Shown here: one piece after another, positions 1 to 4,111 of the stretch | How positions within the stretch are numbered: the first letter of the stretch is position 1 | Layout of the letters: the number at the start of each line of letters is the position of its first letter | Assembly: GCA_937860165.1 (NCBI GenBank) | Contig: CALMBE010000265.1 | Coordinates: 1-5,189 of the forward strand | Length of the DNA stretch: 5,189 nucleotides | Direction: 5' to 3' | Origin: an uncultured Planctomycetaceae bacterium | Lineage (GTDB): Bacteria; Planctomycetota; Planctomycetia; Pirellulales; Lacipirellulaceae | Notes under the pieces: generated by a model | The model's database searches: none | Seen by the model: only the letters and a program-made list of their open reading frames with translations | What the model was told of the DNA's origin: nothing | Program-made: the position numbers and the translations under genes

Positions 1-446
1 AGATCGATGATCGCCTTCTTGACTTTGCCTTCATCACCGATATCTGCATCGAATCCAACTGCCCCGCGACGCTGGGCTAAGTGCAGTAGCACTCGACCGA
101 ACTCGTATGGCGACAATGCCGCCGTTAACCCTTTATTTCTCAACTCCCAGGGATCGGTACTCTCGAGTATTGCCTTAAAGTCCGATTCGTTCAGTGGTAA
201 TAAGCCCACTTCCATGAGTCTCAATCGGAGCGCACGCTTCCGAAATGCTCTTCGCGCGAGTGTAATACGAGTACGCCGCGCCCCCCTGCGTTTAACGTTC
301 TTCGGGTCGCCTCTCTTTTCGTCGGACTCATCGACTCCAGCGGGGAATACGCTTACACCAACAGTGATTTTGCCGGTTTCATGGTCAATCCATGCTGACC
401 CAACGGAATTTGAGCCAATATCCAGGCCAAGAACAACTTTGCCCAT
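1..446 (-). CDS. cas9: CRISPR-associated endonuclease Cas9, N-terminal part (runs off the left edge)
   Basis: RNA-guided DNA endonuclease of type II CRISPR-Cas, acting in the cytoplasm with a crRNA:tracrRNA duplex. Translating the minus strand from ATG at 446 gives 148 uninterrupted codons to the edge. Residues 5-21 (VLGLDIGSNSVGSAWID) are the RuvC-I motif with catalytic Asp9. Residues about 51-78 are an arginine-rich bridge helix (begins KRRGARRTR). Residues 113-128 (PYEFGRVLLHLAQRRG) match the conserved start of the recognition lobe. There is no IscB-type PLMP domain before RuvC-I, so it is Cas9 rather than IscB. A typical Cas9 is about 1000-1400 residues, so only roughly the first seventh is present; the break is the window edge. 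The start is chosen because the protein begins just before the RuvC strand; Shine-Dalgarno support is weak (CGGGGA). The divergent RNA gene upstream fits a tracrRNA. Subtype II-C is inferred from the RNA and is not proven by this fragment. Confidence 0.93.
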   Translation of the reverse strand, partial: MGKVVLGLDIGSNSVGSAWIDHETGKITVGVSVFPAGVDESDEKRGDPKNVKRRGARRTRITLARRAFRKRALRLRLMEVGLLPLNESDFKAILESTDPWELRNKGLTAALSPYEFGRVLLHLAQRRGAVGFDADIGDEGKVKKAIID

Positions 447-484
447 CAGTCGAATCCCCGAAAGGAAGATTACAAGAAGTACGA

Positions 485-513
485 TTGACAAGCCACCAAT
501 TGTAGCAACAATT
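485..513 (+). promoter_or_regulatory. Promoter of tracrRNA-like gene A
   Basis: A perfect -35 box TTGACA lies at 485-490. The -10 is weaker: AACAAT at 507-512 after 16 nt, or ACAATT at 508-513. The predicted start is near 519-521, so the RNA would begin within AGTGTAACC. The same layout recurs ahead of copy B with a better -10, which supports this as a real promoter. It points away from cas9 and overlaps the proposed cas9 promoter on the other strand. Confidence 0.6.
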
Positions 514-527
514 TGAGGTAGTGTAAC
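499..527 (-). promoter_or_regulatory. cas9: Putative cas9 sigma-70-type promoter
   Basis: On the minus strand, GTTACA (527-522) and TACAAT (504-499) are separated by 17 nt, matching 4/6 and 5/6 of the -35 and -10 consensus. Transcription would start near 492 and leave a leader of about 45 nt before the cas9 ATG. The elements lie inside the anti-repeat of the divergent RNA gene. The TACAAT could instead simply reflect the CRISPR-repeat-like sequence, since N. meningitidis type II-C repeats end in TGCTACAAT and carry a -10 element. Moderate to low confidence. Confidence 0.4.
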
Positions 528-534
528 CAATCCC
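499..534 (+). repeat. Anti-repeat-like segment (36 nt) of tracrRNA-like gene A
   Basis: Read on the minus strand this 36-nt stretch starts GGGATTGGTTACACT and ends TTGTTGCTACAAT. That length and the TGCTACAAT ending are the form of known type II-C CRISPR repeats such as that of Neisseria meningitidis. On the plus strand it starts ATTGTAGCA, close to the start of the meningococcal tracrRNA anti-repeat as recalled. It lies beside cas9 and is followed by hairpins and a terminator, as expected for an anti-repeat. The array itself is not in the window, so pairing with real repeats cannot be verified. The 5' end can also fold as AATTGT-AGCA-ACAATT (498-513). Confidence 0.55.
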
Positions 535-622
535 AGTCTGCGCTTTTACGCAACAAGTAAAAAACGCAGGCACCGCCTAAGGGCGACCACCGTAGCCCGC
601 ACAAACGGCCTGCGGTTTTTTT
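520..622 (+). ncRNA. tracrRNA-like small RNA, copy A (cas9-proximal)
   Basis: Candidate trans-activating CRISPR RNA, which would pair with crRNA repeats and be bound by Cas9. From the predicted start the RNA reads AGTGTAACCAATCCC (the 3' half of the anti-repeat). Hairpin 1 follows: 536-542 pairs with 565-571 (7 bp including one G-U), an inner stem TTTTAC/GTAAAA pairs 544-549 with 557-562, and the loop is GCAACAA. Hairpin 2 is CGCC-TAAG-GGCG (574-585). A terminator ends in T7 at 616-622, giving about 103 nt. A longer form starting upstream would include the full 36-nt anti-repeat. Supporting evidence is the position directly upstream of cas9, the promoter, and a second copy with the same architecture. 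An sRNA unrelated to Cas9 remains possible until the array sequence is known. Confidence 0.68.
597..622 (+). terminator. Rho-independent terminator of RNA A
   Basis: CCGCA (597-601) pairs with TGCGG (611-615) around a 9-nt loop and is followed directly by seven T (616-622). A longer alternative pairs CGCAGGC (565-571) with GCCTGCG (608-614), but that breaks hairpin 1 of the RNA. Either structure ends at the same T-run, so the 3' end near 622 is well supported. Confidence 0.75.
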
Positions 623-642
623 GTTTGGGAAAATTGTCAAGA

Positions 643-656
643 TGCTCCACGGAGCG
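643..656. repeat. Inverted repeat GCTCC-AC-GGAGC, shared with RNA copy B
   Basis: The 14-mer GCTCCACGGAGCGA occurs here and exactly again at 1250-1263, where it forms hairpin 2 of RNA copy B; similarity continues a few bases further on. Here it lies between terminator A and hicB, with GAT and ATC flanking it. It may be a HicB operator, since TA antitoxins commonly bind palindromes ahead of their operon, or a leftover piece of a third RNA copy. The sequence does not decide between these. Confidence 0.4.
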
Positions 657-686
657 ATCCACTGAACAGCCACGGAGACCAAGTAC

Positions 687-983
687 GTGTCAGAAGCCGC
701 GATTCGCCTCAATATCGAACCTTTGGAAGAGGGGGGCTATGTCGCCACGAGTCCGGACGTTCCAGGATTGGTGGTTGAAGGACGTAGCCTTGTCGAAATA
801 ACCGAAATCGCTCGTGATGTGGCACGTAAGATTGCTGAGTCCTGTGTGGAACATGGTGATCCTTTACCCCCTGCTCTTAAAGATGCCCCGATTCACAAAC
901 CGATTCATCTCACGATTCCCGTAGGATTGAGTGCATGGGACGCCTCAGCGGATTCAAGTACAGGGACGTTACCCGCAAGCTGA
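687..983 (+). CDS. hicB: HicB-family antitoxin
   Basis: Antitoxin of a type II toxin-antitoxin pair; HicB proteins bind and neutralise the HicA RNase and often repress their own operon. The 98-residue product carries the HicB partial RNase-H-like fold signature: IRLNIEPLEEGGYVATSPDVPG (residues 6-27, here quoted in part as EEGGYVATSPDVPG) and a following helix ending around CVEHGDPLPP (53-62). No clear DNA-binding HTH or ribbon-helix-helix is visible in the C-terminal tail (63-98), which is low in conserved features. The start is GTG at 687 with GGAG at 674-677; an in-frame stop at 663 rules out a longer form. The gene overlaps hicA by 49 nt, indicating co-translation. The order antitoxin-toxin is reversed from the classical hicA-hicB order, though both orders are known. 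The pair sits between two tracrRNA-like genes. Confidence 0.87.
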   Translation: MSEAAIRLNIEPLEEGGYVATSPDVPGLVVEGRSLVEITEIARDVARKIAESCVEHGDPLPPALKDAPIHKPIHLTIPVGLSAWDASADSSTGTLPAS

Positions 984-1159
984 AAACTTTCGGCTTTGTC
1001 TTTGACCGGCAGGCGGCTGGCAGCCACGAAATCTGGCGGCAACCAGAATCAGGCCGCAAGGTGACGATTCCCAATCATGCCAAACCGCTGCCCGAAGGCA
1101 CATTGAGAGCAATTCTGCGTGAAGCAGAAATCGACGTGAATGCGTTTCTGAACGCTTGA
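935..1159 (+). CDS. hicA: HicA-family mRNA interferase toxin
   Basis: Small toxin of the HicBA pair. HicA proteins have a double-stranded-RNA-binding-like fold and cleave mRNA using a conserved histidine. The 74-residue product matches the family along its full length: residues 1-23 (MGRLSGFKYRDV...LKTFGFVF), the catalytic motif AGSHEIW with His31, and the typical C-terminal segment IPNHAKPLPEGTLRAIL (45-61). All key residues are present, so the toxin appears intact. The ATG at 935 has AGGA at 923-926 and lies inside the end of hicB in another frame. The stop codon TGA (1157-1159) overlaps the -35 box TTGACA of the downstream RNA gene B, so the RNA gene begins where the toxin ends. Confidence 0.92.
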   Translation: MGRLSGFKYRDVTRKLKTFGFVFDRQAAGSHEIWRQPESGRKVTIPNHAKPLPEGTLRAILREAEIDVNAFLNA

Positions 1160-1183
1160 CATCGAGTACAGATAGCATAAAAT
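1156..1183 (+). promoter_or_regulatory. Promoter of tracrRNA-like gene B
   Basis: A perfect TTGACA (1156-1161) is followed after 16 nt by TAAAAT (1178-1183, 5/6 match to TATAAT). The predicted start is near 1190, at AGTGTAACC, the same relative position as in copy A. The -35 overlaps the hicA stop codon. Confidence 0.7.
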
Positions 1184-1189
1184 CGAGGC

Positions 1190-1299
1190 AGTGTAACCAA
1201 TCCTGGCCCGCGATTCTTTTCGTAACAAGAAGAAAAATTCGCAGGCTACGCTCCACGGAGCGACCGACCGCAATGGCTCCGCCAGGGCGGTCTTTTTTT
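1190..1299 (+). ncRNA. tracrRNA-like small RNA, copy B (paralogue of copy A)
   Basis: About 110 nt from AGTGTAACCAATCC to a T7 run. Aligned at an offset of 670 bp, 503-534 and 1173-1204 match at 26 of 32 positions, and the core GAGGYAGTGTAACCAATCC differs at one base. Hairpin 1 is kept: 1206-1212 pairs with 1240-1246 with one C-A mismatch, and a G-U pair in copy A is C-G here. Its inner stem is TTTTC/GAAAA with a loop starting GTAACAA. Hairpin 2 changes sequence but keeps pairing (CGCTCC-AC-GGAGCG, 1249-1262, against CGCC-TAAG-GGCG in A). The terminator is unrelated in sequence. Changes that largely preserve pairing argue for a structured functional RNA rather than a decayed copy. It may be a second tracrRNA or a scaRNA-like regulatory relative. 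The distal half of its anti-repeat (1169-1184) has diverged. Confidence 0.65.
1266..1299 (+). terminator. Strong Rho-independent terminator of RNA B
   Basis: The outer stem GACCGC (1266-1271) pairs with GCGGTC (1287-1292), and the inner stem TGGC (1274-1277) pairs with GCCA (1281-1284) around TCC. Seven T follow at 1293-1299. It also ends any transcript reading through hicBA. An alternative hairpin, CGCCAGGG (1280-1287) with CCCTGGCG (1304-1311), spans the T-run and lies just after the convergent hemerythrin gene stop, but it lacks a U-tract on the minus strand. Confidence 0.88.
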
Positions 1300-1317
1300 G
1301 CGCCCCTGGCGAAAATT

Positions 1318-1758
1318 TCACTCCCCCACCCCACCGCGGTTCGCTTCCTCCAGGAGCCGACTTTCCGTGGCTTCGTGCTCGCGAAATTTCGCGCGGAAGG
1401 CTTGGTAGCGGTTGGCGAGCTCGCGGGGCGCGCGCTCGGCGACGAAGGCGATGCGGGCCAATTCGATCAGCAGGTCCACTTCCTCGAGCATCTCTCGATG
1501 CTCGGCCTGCAACTGGCTTACTTGCGACGTGAGCCGAGGGGCGCGGCGGTGGAGGTTGGCGAAAAAGTCGTCCGATTCTTCAAACTCGAAGTGCGTTTGC
1601 AGGTGTGCGGCCAAGGAATTCAAGAGCGACACCAAACTCCGATTCGCCTTTTCGCGTGATTCGAGTCGACTCGAGATAGCTTCCAAGAGCGAGTGCAGCA
1701 TCGCGTGTTGTTGCTTCACCAGATTCGACGAACCGAGCCAAGTATGTACCGTCGACAT
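1318..1758 (-). CDS. Hemerythrin-like (HHE domain) diiron protein
   Basis: Predicted cytoplasmic four-helix-bundle protein of 146 residues that binds a diiron centre and, by family, O2 or NO, or stores/senses iron or oxygen. Visible candidate ligands are His18/His22 in helix 1 (KQQHAMLH), the HxxxE motif His56-Glu60 in HFEFEE, His87-Glu91 in AEHREMLEE, and HxxxE His128-Glu132 in REHEATE. These follow the H...HxxxE...H...HxxxE pattern of the family; exact ligand assignment is inferred. There is no signal peptide or membrane segment, and the domain fills the protein. ATG at 1758 is chosen because the family homology starts there and a sigma-54 promoter lies at 1810-1824, inside the longer open frame that begins at 1887. 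No good Shine-Dalgarno is seen, only a G-run (CTGGGGGG). It is convergent with RNA B and downstream of the globin-type sigma-54 activator, its likely regulator. Confidence 0.85.
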   Translation of the reverse strand: MSTVHTWLGSSNLVKQQHAMLHSLLEAISSRLESREKANRSLVSLLNSLAAHLQTHFEFEESDDFFANLHRRAPRLTSQVSQLQAEHREMLEEVDLLIELARIAFVAERAPRELANRYQAFRAKFREHEATESRLLEEANRGGVGE

Positions 1759-1809
1759 GTTGAACCCCCCAGGAGTTGCGTTAGAAGCGCACCGATACGC
1801 GGCAAAGCC

Positions 1810-1824
1810 GCAAATGGGGTGCCA
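1810..1824 (-). promoter_or_regulatory. Sigma-54 (-24/-12) promoter of the hemerythrin-like gene
   Basis: Minus strand TGGCAC (1824-1819), CCCAT, TTGC (1813-1810) matches the sigma-54 consensus TGGCAC-N5-TTGC in all fixed positions, with the invariant GG and GC exactly 10 nt apart. The predicted start is near 1798, giving a leader of about 40 nt. Such promoters need an AAA+ activator, and the neighbouring gene encodes one. Confidence 0.85.
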
Positions 1825-1860
1825 ACCAATAAAACCCCTTGAAAACAAGCATGTTCTGGA

Positions 1861-1905
1861 CCGTGCGCGCGTTTTGGGGATGCACAAGTGCGCTCCCTAG
1901 CACGG
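1861..1905. promoter_or_regulatory. Candidate upstream activator binding region
   Basis: Contains the perfect inverted repeat GCAC-AA-GTGC (1882-1891), flanked by a wider pair, CCGTGC (1861-1866) and GCACGG (1900-1905). It lies about 65-105 bp upstream of the predicted sigma-54 start, the usual distance for enhancer sites bound by Fis-type HTH activators. Assignment to the neighbouring activator is inference. Confidence 0.35.
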
Positions 1906-1942
1906 GACAGAGGGGGGAGGATGTGGGGGACAGGGGACAGGG
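1904..1942 (+). other. G-tract cluster with G-quadruplex potential
   Basis: Five runs of three or more G (1904-1906, 1912-1917, 1925-1929, 1933-1936, 1940-1942) are separated by loops of 5, 7, 3 and 3 nt, meeting the usual G-quadruplex pattern. It lies in the gap between the activator stop and the hemerythrin promoter. The rest of that gap, 1943-2045, is C/T-rich low-complexity DNA with CTAGCCTC repeated at 2018-2025 and 2039-2046. No gene is seen in 1759-2045. Confidence 0.45.
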
Positions 1943-2045
1943 AAATCTGAAAGCTCGCCGAAATCCGAAGGTGCGTCTTCTTCATCCACCTTCCCCCTTT
2001 TCGCCCTCCGCCCTTCCCTAGCCTCCAACCACTAACCTCTAGCCT

Positions 2046-3548
2046 CTACCCACGAACTTCCTCCTCCCCCGCTCCGATCGCAAATTTTTCCAAGAGGCGA
2101 TACAGCGTCCGCCGGCTGATCCCCAGCGCCCGCGCAGTCCGGGCCTTGTTGCCGCCGTAGCGACGAAAGGTATCGGCAATGTGGTAGCGATTGATCGCGT
2201 GGAGGTCGGCTTCGGGACCGGGAACCTGTGCCGCGGCGGCTATTCCCGCGCGGTGAACTTCGGGGGGAAGGTTCTCGGCCAGCAGGGTGTACTCCTCTGC
2301 CAAGATTTTGCTCCGCTCGATGGCATTGCGAAGTTGCCGGACATTGCCGGGCCAACTGTAGTTCTCCAAGACATCCATGAAGCTCTTGTCCCAATGCCAT
2401 TCGCGTCCGGCAAAGTGTTTCGCCAGCATCGGGATATCCGCGCGGCGCTCGCGCAAGGGTGGCAACATGATCGTGAGAACATTGATCCGATAATACAAAT
2501 CCTCGCGGAACCGCCCCTTGGCAATTTCTTCCGCCAGATCGCGGTTCGTGGCCGCCAGGAGACGTACATTCACGCGCCGCTCCTTGACCGAGCCCACGCG
2601 CCGTAGCGAGCCATCTTCGAGCACTCGCAACAACTTGGCCTGGAGACTGCCGGCCAGTTCGCCGATTTCGTCAATAAATAATGTGCCGCCGTCGGCAACT
2701 TCAAACAGGCCCGGCTTGCTGCTGATCGCACCGGTGAAGGCCCCTTTTTCGTGGCCAAACAGTTCGCTCTCCAACAAGCTTTCCGGCAAAGCGGCACAGT
2801 TGATCACCACCAAGGGCTTGTCAGCAAATCGGCTGGCCCGATGCAGGGCCTTGGCGACTAATTCCTTTCCGGTGCCACTTTCGCCCTGAATCAGAATGGG
2901 CTTGTCGGTGGCAGCCGTGAGTTCGATCAGTCGATAGACATCCATCATCGGTTGGCTGGAACCGATGATGTGCGTGGTCCGCTGCTCGCGTTCGAGTGCG
3001 ACGCGCAATTGTTGATTTTCCTTGCTGAGCCGTTGCTGCTTGGCGACGAAGTCTGTTTGATAGGCATCGCCGATGATCGCCAAATCGAGGTCGAGCAGTT
3101 TATTGAGCGAAATAATTGTGGCCTGGAGCTCCGCATAGTCACCATCCCAAATTTCATTCAACAGACTTACCAACCCATTTCGCATGCGAGCCAGGGCCGC
3201 ATTGGCGTAAGTTTGGTCTAGCCCGATGGCAACGTGCCGCTGCCCGATCTTCATGCGGATGGTCACAAAGTCGCTGTCGTAGGGACCGTGGAGAAGCTGA
3301 TGTAACCACTGCCGCAACGTGGCTTTCAGTCGTGAAATAGAATGCTCTCCGATCGCGATCACCTGTGCCGTGTGCGCGTGAATGAGAATCTCGTCGTAAA
3401 AATCGTCGATGAGCTTTGGCGACTTTTCTAGAATCCGATCCCGAACCGCCGCGATCCTGCGCAGGTCCTGATCCCCCCAATCGAGGTAAGCCTGCAGGTC
3501 CAGAAATTTTTCAAAAGGCGACAAATCGGTGGGATTTGGCAACGGCAT
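2046..3548 (-). CDS. Sigma-54-dependent transcriptional activator with protoglobin (globin-coupled) sensor domain
   Basis: Bacterial enhancer-binding protein of 500 residues. Residues about 10-165 resemble the protoglobin sensor: FY at 50-51 is the likely distal B10 tyrosine position, and His105 in IGQRHVAIGL is the expected proximal haem ligand; their 54-residue spacing fits HemAT/DosC-type sensors. Residues about 165-195 are a polar helix likely to be a coiled-coil linker. The AAA+ domain follows with Walker A GESGTGKE (222-229), the sigma-54 contact loop GAFTGA (269-274), Walker B TLFIDE (289-294), ATNRDL (333-338) and YSWPGNVRQL (397-406). A Fis-type HTH lies at about 452-488 (GGNKARTARALGISRRTLYRLL). 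All catalytic motifs are intact. There is no phosphoreceiver domain, so ligand binding at the haem is the likely trigger. The ATG at 3548 has GGGAG at 3560-3556. Predicted targets are the two sigma-54 promoters in this window. Confidence 0.93.
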   Translation of the reverse strand: MPLPNPTDLSPFEKFLDLQAYLDWGDQDLRRIAAVRDRILEKSPKLIDDFYDEILIHAHTAQVIAIGEHSISRLKATLRQWLHQLLHGPYDSDFVTIRMKIGQRHVAIGLDQTYANAALARMRNGLVSLLNEIWDGDYAELQATIISLNKLLDLDLAIIGDAYQTDFVAKQQRLSKENQQLRVALEREQRTTHIIGSSQPMMDVYRLIELTAATDKPILIQGESGTGKELVAKALHRASRFADKPLVVINCAALPESLLESELFGHEKGAFTGAISSKPGLFEVADGGTLFIDEIGELAGSLQAKLLRVLEDGSLRRVGSVKERRVNVRLLAATNRDLAEEIAKGRFREDLYYRINVLTIMLPPLRERRADIPMLAKHFAGREWHWDKSFMDVLENYSWPGNVRQLRNAIERSKILAEEYTLLAENLPPEVHRAGIAAAAQVPGPEADLHAINRYHIADTFRRYGGNKARTARALGISRRTLYRLLEKFAIGAGEEEVRG

Positions 3549-3648
3549 TCGGATACTCCCGTGTGTGTTACATCATTTCTAGCATTTCTCGGGGCGAACT
3601 CCAACTGTGCCAGGTGCGTAAATAGTGTGCGAAATTGCCCATTTGTCC

Positions 3649-3663
3649 CCGGGGGCCCCCCGG
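3649..3663. repeat. GC-rich palindrome in the divergent intergenic region
   Basis: CCGGGGG (3649-3655) and CCCCCGG (3657-3663) are perfect inverted arms around one C. It lies about 40 bp upstream of the sigma-54 promoter of the BON operon and 100 bp upstream of the activator start. It could be a protein site or a structural element. It is too GC-rich and lacks a T-run, so it is not a terminator. Confidence 0.35.
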
Positions 3664-3702
3664 ATTCCGCCGGAAAGCCACGTTGATTTTCACCGAACCA
3701 AC

Positions 3703-3717
3703 TGGTCCGCAAATTGC
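3703..3717 (+). promoter_or_regulatory. Sigma-54-type promoter of the BON-CBS-Usp operon
   Basis: TGGTCC (3703-3708), GCAAA, TTGC (3714-3717, followed by A) keeps the invariant GG and GC 10 nt apart and matches the consensus at all but two -24 positions. The predicted start is near 3729, with a leader of about 46 nt, much like the hemerythrin promoter. It faces the BON gene and lies in the region shared with the divergent activator gene. Confidence 0.68.
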
Positions 3718-3775
3718 ACTCCATTCTGCTACGGACGGTTCGTAATCCAAAATCTAACCAGAGAGGGAGAGACTC

Positions 3776-4099
3776 ATGATTGCCAGGAATTCGCCGCGCA
3801 AGGAGATTACAATCAGCACCCGATACGTTTCCGCGATGTTTCCCGCCGAGGTGTTGCGGTGGGTGGCAGACATGTTGGACAACCATCGGGTTCTACACGG
3901 CCACCTCGGGACCTTAGAACTCGACTATGAAGCTGGAACGCTGATACTGAAAGGGCAGCTCCCTTCGTTCCACCTCAAGCAAGTCCTCCAAACAGCCTTG
4001 CGAGGAATTCCAAGCGTCGACCGCATCGAGAACCGGGTCGATGTCGTCTCCTCGCGCGGCCTGAGCAGCGTGAGCAGACGGGAATCGACTTTTCCATGA
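3776..4099 (+). CDS. BON-domain protein
   Basis: Small 107-residue protein with one BON domain at about residues 24-91. The pattern is a helix (AEVLRWVADML), the strand LGTLELDYEAGTLILKGQLP (44-63), a helix (FHLKQVLQTALRGI) and the closing strand VDRIENRVDVV (81-91). BON domains often occur in stress or envelope proteins and are thought to bind lipids or ligands; the exact role here is unknown. No signal peptide or lipobox is visible, so the protein is probably cytoplasmic. The 10-residue basic start and the serine/arginine-rich tail (92-107) lie outside the domain. ATG at 3776 has GAGGGAG at 3763-3769. It is first in an apparent three-gene operon, 12 nt before the CBS gene, and follows a sigma-54-type promoter. 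Confidence 0.8.
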   Translation: MIARNSPRKEITISTRYVSAMFPAEVLRWVADMLDNHRVLHGHLGTLELDYEAGTLILKGQLPSFHLKQVLQTALRGIPSVDRIENRVDVVSSRGLSSVSRRESTFP

Positions 4100-4111
4100 G
4101 GAGGCTCAACC

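Noticed and set aside
7..516. Long plus-strand open frame at the left end
   Set aside because: It is the antisense of the Cas9 frame; the minus strand reads clear RuvC-I and bridge-helix motifs, while the plus product has no recognisable features.
634..662. TTGTCA as -35 of a hicBA promoter
   Set aside because: No acceptable -10 hexamer lies 16-18 nt downstream; hicBA may have a different promoter or rely on read-through of terminator A.
1759..1887. N-terminal extension of the hemerythrin-like protein from ATG at 1887
   Set aside because: The added residues resemble no domain and would run through the sigma-54 promoter at 1810-1824; family similarity begins at the ATG at 1758.
3600..3620. 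TGGCAC on the minus strand as a sigma-54 promoter of the activator gene
   Set aside because: The -24 part is perfect, but the -12 position reads GAGT instead of TTGC, losing the invariant GC.
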